From positions 2,486,501-2,550,500 of the forward strand of contig NZ_CP044543.1 in the NCBI RefSeq assembly GCF_008932115.1: 64,000 nucleotides of DNA, in the 5' to 3' direction. Position numbers and translations under genes: made by a program. The notes under the pieces were generated by a model that was given only the letters and a program-made list of their open reading frames with translations, was not told the DNA's origin and did not search any database. Shown piece by piece: positions 1-7,843 of the stretch; within the stretch, counting starts at the first letter, position 1; the number at the start of each line of letters is the position of its first letter. This stretch comes from Bradyrhizobium betae (lineage in GTDB: Bacteria > Pseudomonadota > Alphaproteobacteria > Rhizobiales > Xanthobacteraceae).

Positions 1-713
1 CCGGTATAGGTGTTGGCGGGAATGATCGTCGAGATGAAGGGCGGACCGATCTTGTCGACGGTCTCCTTCGGCACCGCGACCACCGTGATCGAGCTCGAGC
101 TGGAGAGATCCTTCAGCGAGGCGACGCCAAGGCCGGCCGATTGCAGGGTCGCGCCCAGCTGGCGGTTCTTCATGAGGTCGACGGATTCGGCGAACGGCAG
201 ATATTCGACCTTGCCGAGGTCCTTGTAGGTCATGCCGGCGGCGCCGAGGATCGCGCGGGAATTGAGCTCGGTGCCCGACTTCGGCGCGCCGACCGACAGG
301 CTCTTGCCCTTGAGATCCGCGAGCGTCTTGATGCCGGACTCGGCGGTCGCGACGATCTGGATGTAGTTCGGATAGATCGCGCCGATGGTCCTGAGCTTGT
401 CGAGCTTGGTCTTGAAGCCCGCCTCCTCGTCGCCCTCCCAGGCCGCTTTCAGCGAGTCGCCCAGCGTGAACGCCAGTTCGCCGCGGCCCTGCTGGAGCAG
501 GATCAGGTTCTCGACCGACGCCTTGGTGGCCTGCACCTGCGTCTTCACGTTCGGAATCTTGTCGCCGTAGATCTTCCCGATCGCGACCCCGAGCGGATAG
601 TAGACGCCGGAGGTGCCCCCGGTCAGAACGTTGATGAAAGATTGCGCATGCGCGCAAGGTGCCGACGCCGCCAGAGCAAGAGCCGCGGCCACGCCGAGAA
701 TCGTCCGTTTCAT
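1..713 (-). CDS. TAXI-family TRAP transporter solute-binding protein (partial, runs off the left edge)
   Basis: The start ATG is at 713 and the frame is open to the window edge, so about 237 residues are visible and the C-terminus is missing. A signal peptide of about 23 residues ends in AHA. It is followed by the FINVLTGGTSGVYYPLG segment that marks the TAXI branch of TRAP periplasmic receptors, and by a LADLKGKSLSVGAPKSGTE hinge typical of the fold. The protein would capture a small organic acid or amino acid in the periplasm and hand it to a fused TRAP permease, which should lie to the left of the window. The substrate cannot be read from sequence. Confidence 0.88.
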   Translation of the reverse strand, partial: MKRTILGVAAALALAASAPCAHAQSFINVLTGGTSGVYYPLGVAIGKIYGDKIPNVKTQVQATKASVENLILLQQGRGELAFTLGDSLKAAWEGDEEAGFKTKLDKLRTIGAIYPNYIQIVATAESGIKTLADLKGKSLSVGAPKSGTELNSRAILGAAGMTYKDLGKVEYLPFAESVDLMKNRQLGATLQSAGLGVASLKDLSSSSSITVVAVPKETVDKIGPPFISTIIPANTYT

Positions 714-894
714 GATTTTGCACTCCCCAAACCGGCGGGGAAGTTGGCCGGATGAGAGGTGCGGGTCAACCCATCCAAAAGACAAAACAGGACTGCGGTA
801 AACGGCCGATCCGGCTCGACTTTTTGGGAACCCGGCGGGTGCGGCGAGGTGGCGCAGACATTGTATGGGCCGCCGCGCCGTCGCCGGCCAGCCG

Positions 895-1383
895 TCACTG
901 GAACGTCATGTCCAGGCACTTGGAGATGTCGGAGCCGAGGCCGGAGGAGATGGTGATGCAGCCGCGGATCTTCTGCGCAGCCATGTCGGCGGCCCAGATC
1001 GAATAGCCGCCGGGACCGAAGAACGAGTTTGTGTTCGGCGGCTCGGTCTCGGTCGCGTCGAAATCATACTTGCCGTCGGCCTCGAAGATGCGCGGCTTCT
1101 TGGTGCAGCCGCCGTCGGTCTGGACGTTGATGACTTCCTTGTTGTCGCGAGTCAGCGCCAGCGAGACCTGGCAGCGGAAATATTCCGAGGTCTTGGTATT
1201 GAACAGATAAGTGTAGGACTTGCAGGTCGCGGTGTTCAGCTTGCCCGGAGCCAGGCCGCGGCTGCACGAAATCCGCTGGTTGTGGCTGAGCTGGTAGTCA
1301 TCGGCCCGGGCGGCCGGCACCAGCGCCGTCAGCAGCAGCGCCGCAGTCCAGCAAACTTTAATGACATGGCTCATTCGAATCAT
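895..1383 (-). CDS. Secreted hypothetical protein, Cys-containing
   Basis: This is a 162-residue protein with a clear signal peptide (basic start, hydrophobic core, cleavage after ARA near residue 27). The mature part of about 135 residues has six cysteines (ISCSRG, TATCKSY, FRCQVS, GGCTKKP, RGCITI, SKCLDM), which suggests disulfides in the periplasm. I do not recognise a family. Met4 (1374) is an alternative start. It stands alone between the TAXI receptor and a divergent small secreted protein. Coding character and the signal peptide support a real gene; the function is unknown. Confidence 0.72.
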   Translation of the reverse strand: MIRMSHVIKVCWTAALLLTALVPAARADDYQLSHNQRISCSRGLAPGKLNTATCKSYTYLFNTKTSEYFRCQVSLALTRDNKEVINVQTDGGCTKKPRIFEADGKYDFDATETEPPNTNSFFGPGGYSIWAADMAAQKIRGCITISSGLGSDISKCLDMTFQ

Positions 1384-1563
1384 CCCCCACCAATATTTTT
1401 GTCGAATTGCGTTTTAGACGGAAAGCGGAACATAGTCGCGCGGGGGCGAAGGGAAAATCACAAACTGATGGGCAGGACGTGATGCGCTGCGGCGCTTTTG
1501 CGAATTGACCCGGAATTGCCGTTCGTGATTTGTTCAAGCACCCCAATGACGGGGAGGATGGAT

Positions 1564-1866
1564 ATGGCATTTTCAAAAAAGACATTTGCACTCGTAACCA
1601 TGCTGGGCGCGTTCGCGGCACCCGCATTGGCGCAGACCGCCGCGACACCGTGGGAGCTCAAGCCCGACACGGGTTACGCCTATGACAAGGACGGCAAGAC
1701 CCTGTCCTACAAGATCGGCACCAGCAACGCCGGCGAACTCCTGAAGGGCGCCAAGAAAGTGCCGAAGGGCACGCTGTTCTTCATCGGCCACAACGGCCAG
1801 CTCTACATGCGCAGCGGCCCGTATCTCGAGGGCGACGGCAAGTTCAAGTTCGGGTCGGATCAGTAA
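1564..1866 (+). CDS. Small secreted hypothetical protein
   Basis: The open frame begins at 1498, but the best start is the ATG at 1564: a GGGGAGG ribosome site at 1551-1557 is correctly spaced for it. The product has 100 residues. A signal peptide (MAFSKKTFALVTMLGAFAAP, then ALAQ) ends near residue 24. The mature domain of about 76 residues is hydrophilic and Gly-rich, with a LFFIGHNGQLYMRSGPYLE segment. No catalytic motif is visible. Probably a periplasmic protein of unknown role. Confidence 0.7.
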   Translation: MAFSKKTFALVTMLGAFAAPALAQTAATPWELKPDTGYAYDKDGKTLSYKIGTSNAGELLKGAKKVPKGTLFFIGHNGQLYMRSGPYLEGDGKFKFGSDQ

Positions 1867-1914
1867 GGCCGTCTTTGTAGACTCAGGGGGCGCGCAACGC
1901 CGCTATACGCTCGG

Positions 1915-2018
1915 TGTCATCACCCGCGAAAGCGGGTGATCCAGTATTCCAGAGGCCGTCGTGATTGAATAGAGAGGCCTCGGCGTACTGGATGCCCCGG
2001 TCAAGCCGGGGCATGACA
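1915..2018. repeat. Dispersed palindromic repeat, family A (TGTCAT...ATGACA), copy 1
   Basis: The element begins TGTCAT and ends ATGACA. It contains two hairpins, one over CACCCGCGAAAGCGGGTG and one over GCCCCGGTCAAGCCGGGGC, joined by a linker bounded by CCAGTATTCC and GTACTGGATG. A second copy with the same layout lies at 4482-4584. It sits between two convergent genes and could also act as a bidirectional terminator. Confidence 0.85.
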
Positions 2019-2042
2019 GCGGAGGGTGTGGCAGGGCCCGCC

Positions 2043-3284
2043 CTAAAACGCCCCCGCCAGCTCCCTCGCACCAGCATTGTTGCTGTTGCTGTCCATCCGC
2101 GTATCCGTGATCGCGAGCAGCTTCGCCACCGTGTTGTGGCGGATCGCGACCGGATTGCGCTCGTAGCCGCCGCGCTGGAAGAAGTTCGAGGTCGGCACCT
2201 GCTCGCGCATGGCCTGCGGCATCGTCACCATGTCGAGTCCGGTGCCGTCGCCGGTGAGGTTCATCATCTCGAGCTCGGCCGCGGTGAGCGGACGGGTGTA
2301 ACCCTTGGCGCGCGCGAACAGAACCGACGTCAGCAGCTTGTGGGTCTGCAGCATCGGGCCGATGTCGATGTCGAGCACCATCGCATGCATGGCCCAGCCT
2401 TGCGCGGTGTTGCCGATCTTCTCGTGCTCCGACCAGGTGTCGGGCACCGACTTCGCATGCGCCACCATCTTCTTTAGAACAGCGAGCTTGTGCTCGAGCG
2501 ACTGGCGGGCCGGGCCTGAGGTCCGGGCCATCTTGTCGGAGAGCGCGCGAATGAATTCATGGCCCTGCTCGGCGAGCAGCTCGACGCTGTTGGTGGTCAA
2601 CAGTTGATTGTAGCCCATCGCGGTCGAGATCGCGCGCTTGCCGCCATGCTCGATGCCCGCCTGCACGTCATAACTGCCGGTGCCGCCGGTCTCGAACGAA
2701 TAGACCCGCACGGCCTGCTCGCGCGTCAATCCCGAGGCGAGCGCGTAGCGCGCATAGACACGCTTGAACTCCAGCTCGGAGGCGGGCCGCTGCGGCGTGA
2801 ACTGATAGAGCTCCTGCGCTGCGCGCAGCAGATCGGCCACCACGGGAATGGGCTTTCGGGCGGGCTTTTCAGGCGTTTCCTCCGGCTCCGGATTCACCGG
2901 CCGCTTCGGCCCGTTGTAGAGCGGCGGATGCTCCAGCACGTAATCATCCAGCGTCACCTGCTGCCCGCTGCGCCGCTTGGCATTGCGGCCTTTCCGCTTC
3001 TCCGAGATCTGGCTCCAATAGGCTCCGGCCTCCTCGTCGAAGGCGGCGCGCGCGGCCTGATATTCCTGCAGCTTGCGGCGATATTCGAGCACCGCCGGCG
3101 AGGCGCCCCCGCCTTGCGCAAAAAACTGCGACAGCAGCTGGGCGTTGGCATCGCGGACGGCCGGCGGCAGCGCGTCGGCCTCGCCGCCGCGCGCGGCGGG
3201 CGCGAGCAAGAGGAGCGCGAGCGGAACCAGCGCCAGAGGAACTGCGAAGGGTACTGTCAGGCCATTTCGAATCGATCGATGCAT
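2043..3284 (-). CDS. Exported protein with a possible lysozyme-like (SLT-type) fold
   Basis: This 413-residue protein has a signal peptide of about 33 residues rich in Ala and Leu. The region to about residue 160 is charged and Pro-rich (KRPVNPEPEETPEKPARKP). The C-terminal half holds AVRVYSFETGGTGSYDVQAG followed by STAMGYNQLLTTNS. An exposed Glu in an ETGG turn followed by a GxxQL-like strand resembles the catalytic Glu and substrate-binding turn of lytic transglycosylases, but identity is too low to be sure. If so, it would cleave or bind periplasmic peptidoglycan. Otherwise it is an uncharacterised exported protein. Confidence 0.6.
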   Translation of the reverse strand: MHRSIRNGLTVPFAVPLALVPLALLLLAPAARGGEADALPPAVRDANAQLLSQFFAQGGGASPAVLEYRRKLQEYQAARAAFDEEAGAYWSQISEKRKGRNAKRRSGQQVTLDDYVLEHPPLYNGPKRPVNPEPEETPEKPARKPIPVVADLLRAAQELYQFTPQRPASELEFKRVYARYALASGLTREQAVRVYSFETGGTGSYDVQAGIEHGGKRAISTAMGYNQLLTTNSVELLAEQGHEFIRALSDKMARTSGPARQSLEHKLAVLKKMVAHAKSVPDTWSEHEKIGNTAQGWAMHAMVLDIDIGPMLQTHKLLTSVLFARAKGYTRPLTAAELEMMNLTGDGTGLDMVTMPQAMREQVPTSNFFQRGGYERNPVAIRHNTVAKLLAITDTRMDSNSNNAGARELAGAF

Positions 3285-3340
3285 GCTGCCCTCTTAGCAG
3301 GCATCCGGTAACCGTCACGTTAACGCGCCGTTTACCATCC

Positions 3341-3967
3341 TCACTTCCAGGCGAACACCGGCTGTTCCAGCTCGGTGACGCGGGTGTGCCGGCCCGCCAG
3401 GACCTCGCGGAACTGGTAGATCAGCGCCGCCGTCGGCGCATGGATCAGGCTCATCTGGTGATGGAATCGGATCACGCGGCGCGCGCTTTCGGGGATGTCG
3501 GTGAAATCGAAGGCGTCGTCGCGCTCGATCGTCGCCAGAGCGATGCGGTGGACCGAAGCGACCTCATCCGGGTTGGGCTTGATCGCGGCACTGTCCGCGG
3601 CCCAGACCACCACCGGCGTGATCAGGTAGCCGGAGCGGGTCGGATAATCGTCGAGCAGGCCGAGCACCACATCGGTCGTGAGCTTGAGGCCGAGCTCCTC
3701 GTCGAGCTCGCGCAACGCCGCCTCGACCGGCGTCTCGCCGGCATCGCAACGCCCGCCCGGCAGCGCCCACTGGCCGCGATGGGCGCGCAGGTGTGAAGCA
3801 CGCTTGGTGAGCAGGAAGGCCGTGTCGTCGCCGTCACTGGATTCAGTCAGCGCCAGCACCACCGCGGCGCGCTTCAGGGCCGACGGCTCGGCCGCGTCGG
3901 GCAGCCGTGCGAAGGCCGCACAGGCCTCTGCGATATTCCGTCTGGTGGCATCGCCGAAAGCTCTCAT
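3341..3967 (-). CDS. Nudix hydrolase (CoA-pyrophosphatase type)
   Basis: The protein has 208 residues with a complete Nudix box at about residues 70-93: a Gly, then E after five residues, then RELDEELGL, matching GX5EX7REUXEEXGU. The flanking LLTKRASHLRAHRGQWALPG resembles the CoA-pyrophosphatase subgroup (UPF0035), which cleaves CoA to 4'-phosphopantetheine and adenosine 3',5'-bisphosphate with Mg or Mn. Neighbouring genes give no operon clue; it is divergent from a thioesterase gene 60 bp away. Nudix membership is clear, the CoA substrate is inferred. Confidence 0.9.
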   Translation of the reverse strand: MRAFGDATRRNIAEACAAFARLPDAAEPSALKRAAVVLALTESSDGDDTAFLLTKRASHLRAHRGQWALPGGRCDAGETPVEAALRELDEELGLKLTTDVVLGLLDDYPTRSGYLITPVVVWAADSAAIKPNPDEVASVHRIALATIERDDAFDFTDIPESARRVIRFHHQMSLIHAPTAALIYQFREVLAGRHTRVTELEQPVFAWK

Positions 3968-4027
3968 GATGCTTGACTACACCAGGACTGCATCTGATGA
4001 AACGCGGAGAGAGATGCGCCTGCTGGA

Positions 4028-4465
4028 ATGGACGGTGAGATGACGAACAAGACGGCCGCAAGGCTGAAATCAGACGGCTGGACTATACTGGAGACCACCG
4101 GTTTCCTGCATCTGATCGGCCCCTTGTGGGAGCGCAAGTTCGACGGCCACTACGAATTCGCACTCGCGACCGAAGACAAGCACCATAATCGCCGCGGCAT
4201 GGTCCAGGGCGGCGTGATGATGACCTTCGCCGACCGCACCTGCGGCATGGCTGCACGCTACGTCTCGGGCAAGGAATATTTGGCGACCGTGCAACTCGAC
4301 ACGCATTTCGTCGAAGCCGGCAAGATCGGCGACATCCTGATCTCCCGCCCCCGCGTGGTGCGCACCACGCGCAGCCTGATCTTCATGAGCACGGAGATCA
4401 ACGTGGACGGCCGCTGCGTGGTGATGGCCAATGGCGTGTTCAAGATCTTGAAGGGGCCGGAGTAG
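4028..4465 (+). CDS. PaaI-family hot-dog thioesterase
   Basis: This 145-residue protein has the size of a single hot-dog domain. The segment HNRRGMVQGGVMMTFADRT carries the G-x-hydrophobic-x-G-G-x-x-x-x-x-D pattern of the PaaI/acyl-CoA thioesterase family, with the Asp as likely catalytic residue. It would hydrolyse an acyl- or aryl-CoA to free acid and CoA in the cytoplasm. The start at 4028 could be replaced by Met5 (4040). It is transcribed divergently from the Nudix gene, so a CoA-related theme is possible but not shown. Confidence 0.88.
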   Translation: MDGEMTNKTAARLKSDGWTILETTGFLHLIGPLWERKFDGHYEFALATEDKHHNRRGMVQGGVMMTFADRTCGMAARYVSGKEYLATVQLDTHFVEAGKIGDILISRPRVVRTTRSLIFMSTEINVDGRCVVMANGVFKILKGPE

Positions 4466-4481
4466 GCGCCACACCCACCGC

Positions 4482-4634
4482 TGTCATTCCCCGCGAAGGC
4501 GGGGAATCCAGTACGCCGCGGCCTCTCCGCTCAATCACCGACGTCCCGGAATACTGGATCGCCCGGTCAAGCCGGGCGATGACAGTTGAGAGTGCCCATC
4601 TCTGGATTGCTTCGCTCCGCTCGCAATGACGGAG
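4482..4634. repeat. Dispersed palindromic repeat, family A copy 2, plus a second repeat fragment
   Basis: Positions 4482-4584 have the same TGTCAT...ATGACA frame and paired hairpins (TTCCCCGCGAAGGCGGGGAA and CGCCCGGTCAAGCCGGGCG) as 1915-2018. It is followed at 4601-4634 by TCTGGATTGCTTCGC...GCAATGACGGA, a short element also typical of dispersed Bradyrhizobiaceae repeats. Both lie between the thioesterase stop and the aldo/keto reductase start. Confidence 0.82.
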
Positions 4635-4680
4635 TGAGATCGCTATGCTGTTGCCCGAAGAAGCACCAAGGACTTAGCCC

Positions 4681-5691
4681 ATGCAATACCGCCAGCTCGG
4701 CCGCAGCGGCCTGAAAGTGTCGCCGATCTGTCTGGGCACCATGATGTTCGGCGGGCCAACTGATGAGGCCACGTCAAAGCGGATCATCGCCAAGGCGCTC
4801 GACGCCGGCATCAATTTCATCGATACCGCGGACGCCTATTCCAAGGGTGGCTCCGAAGAGGTCGCCGGCCGCGCCATCGGCAACAACCGAAACGCCTGGG
4901 TGCTCGCCACGAAGCTCGCCAACCCCATGGGCAAGGACCCGAACCGCGTCGGGCTGTCGCGACGCTGGGTGTTGCAGGCCGCGGACGAAAGCCTGAAGCG
5001 GCTCGGCACCGACCACATCGACATCTACTATCTGCACAAGGAAGACCACGCGACCCCGCTGGAAGAGACGGTGCGCGCAATGGGCGACCTGATCCGCGCG
5101 GGCAAGGTTCGCTATTTCGGCGTCTCGAACTATCGCGCCTGGCGCGTCGCCGAGATCTGCAACATCTGCGACCGGCTCGGCATCGATCGGCCCGCGGTGA
5201 GCCAGCCCTACTACAACGCCATGAACCGCATGCCCGAGGTCGAGCATTTTCCGGCGTGCTCCTATTACGGCCTCGGCATCGTGCCTTACAGCCCGCTGGC
5301 GCGCGGCGTGCTCACGGGCAAGTACAAGCCGGACGCAGCGCCCGACAAGGAGACCCGCGCGGGCCGCAACGACACCCGCATGATGCAGACCGAATGGCGG
5401 CCGGAATCGCTGCAACTCGCGCAGGAGATCAAGACCCATGCCGAGAAGAAGGGCATCACCGCCGGCCAGTTCGCGGTCGCCTGGGTGCTCAACTCGGCTT
5501 TCGTCTCGTCGATCGTCGCCGGCCCCCGCACCGAGGAGCAATGGGACGGCTACATCAGTGCGCTCGACTACCGCTTCACTGCCGACGACGAAGCGCTGAT
5601 CGACCGGCTGGTCGTACCCGGCCATCCCTCGACGCCCGGCTACAACGACCCGGCCTATCCGATCGAGGGCCGCCGCGCGCGGACGGCTTGA
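4681..5691 (+). CDS. Aldo/keto reductase
   Basis: This 336-residue protein is a TIM-barrel NADPH-dependent aldo/keto reductase. The usual tetrad can be read: Asp48 and Tyr53 in FIDTADAY, Lys78 in VLATKL and His119 in DIYYLHKEDH. The C-terminal cofactor region (SSIVAGPRTEEQWDGYISAL) is intact. It would reduce an aldehyde or ketone in the cytoplasm; the substrate is unknown. The TPR-protein start lies 15 bp downstream, so the two are probably co-transcribed. Confidence 0.93.
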   Translation: MQYRQLGRSGLKVSPICLGTMMFGGPTDEATSKRIIAKALDAGINFIDTADAYSKGGSEEVAGRAIGNNRNAWVLATKLANPMGKDPNRVGLSRRWVLQAADESLKRLGTDHIDIYYLHKEDHATPLEETVRAMGDLIRAGKVRYFGVSNYRAWRVAEICNICDRLGIDRPAVSQPYYNAMNRMPEVEHFPACSYYGLGIVPYSPLARGVLTGKYKPDAAPDKETRAGRNDTRMMQTEWRPESLQLAQEIKTHAEKKGITAGQFAVAWVLNSAFVSSIVAGPRTEEQWDGYISALDYRFTADDEALIDRLVVPGHPSTPGYNDPAYPIEGRRARTA

Positions 5692-5706
5692 GGGCGGGAG
5701 ACGACG

Positions 5707-7013
5707 ATGCCATTCGAAGACCGCTACGGCCTGCCGCTCACCACCGCGTCGCACGAGGCAGGGAGCGCCTATCGCGAGGGGGTCGACCTCATGCTCGCGG
5801 GATGGACCGGCACGGCGGAGACGCTGGAGCGTGCGATCGCGGCCGATCCGGATTTCGCGCTGCCTCAGATCGCCCGCGCTCGCGTGCATGCGTTCTACCA
5901 GCAGGGTGATCTGGCGCGGCAGAAGGCGGCGGTCGCACGCGAGCTGGTCGCCCGGCGCGGCACCGCGCGCGAGCGTTCGCACGTCGAGACGCTGGCGCTC
6001 GCGATCGAGGGACGGCTGCCGGAGGCGGTCGCAGCGACGCTGAAGCATATCGACGCATGGCCACGCGATGCCGTGGTGCTGTCGCTGCCGCTCGGCGCGT
6101 TCGGCCTGTTCGCCTTCTCCGGCATGGCCGATCACGACCGCGCGCGGCATGAGCTCTGTGCGAGCGTCTCGCAGCATTATGGCGAGGACTGGTGGTTCCT
6201 CACGATGTCCGGCTGGGCCATGACCGAGAACGGCGACGTCGCGCGCGGCCGCACGGTCACCGAACGCGGCTTCGACCTGCGCCGGGCGAATGCCCACGCC
6301 GCACACGCGGTGCTGCACGCGATGTTCGAGGACGGCTCGATCGAGGCGGCCGATCGTCTCGTCGACGAATGGATTCCGACTTACGACCGCGCCGGTATCC
6401 TGCACGGCCATATCCGCTGGCACCAGGCCCTCGGCGCGCTCGAGCATGGCGACGCCGCGCGGGCGCTTGCGATCTATGCCGACGTGCTTCAGCCAGAGGC
6501 GACCCAGGCGCCGCCACTGAACGTCATCACCGACGGCGCCTCGCTGCTCTGGCGTCTGTCGGCTTACGGCCACGCCGTGCCGAAGCCGCTCTGGCGCGCG
6601 GCGGATGCCGCCGCGCAAAAACTGTTTCCGAAGTCGAGCCTGCCCTTCGCCGACGTCCACATGGCGCTGTTCGCCGCGGCAACGCAAAATCGCGAAGCGC
6701 TCGCCACGCGCCTTGCCGCGATCGAGCAGCGCCTCGCTGACGGCAAGCTGCCGGCCGGCCCCGTGGTGCCGGCGATCTGCCGCGCGCTGGCGGCCTTTGC
6801 CGACGACGACTACGCGGCATGCGTGCGAACGCTCGCGCCTGTGCTCGCTGATGTCGTGCGCATCGGCGGTAGCCATGCCCAGCGCGAGCTGATCGAGGAC
6901 ACTTATCTCGTCGCCCTGATGCGCAGCGGCGAGCTGCCGCGCGCCCGTGCGATGCTGGACGCCCGGCTGCACCGGCGGCCGTCCCTGCGCGCTGGCAGGC
7001 GGCGATGGGCTAG
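5707..7013 (+). pseudogene. TPR-repeat protein, C-terminus altered by a probable frameshift (reads through to 7797)
   Basis: The start ATG at 5707 follows a GGGAG ribosome site and lies just after the aldo/keto reductase gene. About 425 residues of helical, Ala/Arg-rich TPR-like sequence follow (for example ALEHGDAARALAIYADVLQ), suggesting a cytosolic scaffold or adaptor. The frame has no stop at the expected end. It continues through low-complexity Arg/Gly sequence and fuses in frame to the secreted-protein gene at 7216, ending at 7797 (696 codons). In the neighbouring frame the same DNA near 6993-7013 reads WQAAMG and then a stop, which looks like a natural terminus. A small indel near 6980-6992 is the simplest explanation. 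It may still be a functional protein with a changed tail. Confidence 0.65.
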
Positions 7014-7215
7014 CGCTGCCACGAAAAAAACATCGGTCTGGCGGCAAGTGGCTGCTAAGGACGGGTTAGGCGATCGGGGGCGAATCGCCGATGGGTGGCA
7101 CGGTGGTATTCCAGGCTGGAGCAGCAGCACGAACCGGATCGCAACCAATTTGCGGTTCGATGGTTGTCGGGCGGAACTTTCCCGCTTCCGTGGCCCCTGG
7201 CATACGAGCCTGACG

Positions 7216-7797
7216 ATGCGCCGCCTCCGCCGACCGGTTCTGGCCGCCACCCTGATCGCTCTCGCAAGCCCTTGTTTTGCCGAGCCTTCCGCGCCGATCC
7301 CGGTCAACAATCCACCCGCGCCGCAGACTTCCTACATCGACCTGCTGGCGCTGATGTCCGGCCACTGCAAGACGCTGAAGGTCGCGGGGCGCACCTTCGC
7401 CTGCAAGACTGTGGCCTACGCGCATGGCGACAAGGGCCGGGTCAATTTCGCTGTCGCCGTCGACGATCCCAGCGACGAGAATCACGTCGTCTCGTTCTCC
7501 GGCGAGAACGGCAAGCGCGCCGACGACAATTCCTACGAACTGCCGATCGACCGCATGCTGCTCAACTCCAAGAACCGACCGAAGGTCGACGGCCTGCCGG
7601 TGCCGGCGGAGCAGACCTCGACCGGCCTCTGCCGCCAGACCGGCAATTTCGCCGCCAAGAAGGTCAACGACGTCACCTGCTCCGCGACCGACAGCGAGGG
7701 CCGCAGCTACGAGCTGCTGTTCATCTCCGACGGTACGCCCGTGAGCGTGCGCCGCATCAGGCAGTCGTCACCGTCGATCCAGGATCCTTTCAAGTAG
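7216..7797 (+). CDS. Secreted hypothetical protein
   Basis: The ATG at 7216 begins a signal peptide (MRRLRRPVLAATLIALAS, then PCFA) and a 193-residue protein. The mature domain has four Cys (GHCKTL, FACKTV, GLCRQT, VTCSAT) and a C-terminal beta-rich region (YELLFISDGTPVSVRRI). No family is recognised. It is in frame with the TPR gene upstream because the TPR stop appears lost, but the internal signal peptide argues that it is a separate gene. Cleavage of a fused product would not make biological sense for a cytosolic TPR domain. Confidence 0.75.
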   Translation: MRRLRRPVLAATLIALASPCFAEPSAPIPVNNPPAPQTSYIDLLALMSGHCKTLKVAGRTFACKTVAYAHGDKGRVNFAVAVDDPSDENHVVSFSGENGKRADDNSYELPIDRMLLNSKNRPKVDGLPVPAEQTSTGLCRQTGNFAAKKVNDVTCSATDSEGRSYELLFISDGTPVSVRRIRQSSPSIQDPFK

Positions 7798-7805
7798 CTC
7801 TCCTG

Positions 7806-7832
7806 CCTCTTCCCCATAAGAACGGGGAGAGG
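7806..7832. terminator. Hairpin between convergent genes (short family-B repeat)
   Basis: CCTCTTCCCC pairs with GGGGAGAGG across a short ATAAGAA-containing loop. The hairpin lies 9 bp after the stop of the secreted-protein gene and 12 bp beyond the end of the oppositely transcribed oleate hydratase gene. It lacks a good T-run, so termination may be weak; it also matches the core of the longer family-B repeats at 46773 and 59595. Confidence 0.5.
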
Positions 7833-7843
7833 GGAGAAGCATT

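Noticed and set aside
4774..7047. 757-codon antisense frame over the aldo/keto reductase and TPR genes
   Set aside because: Arg/Ala/Gly-rich with no domain signal, and the opposite strand has clear genes. Long antisense frames are expected in high-GC DNA with strong third-position bias.
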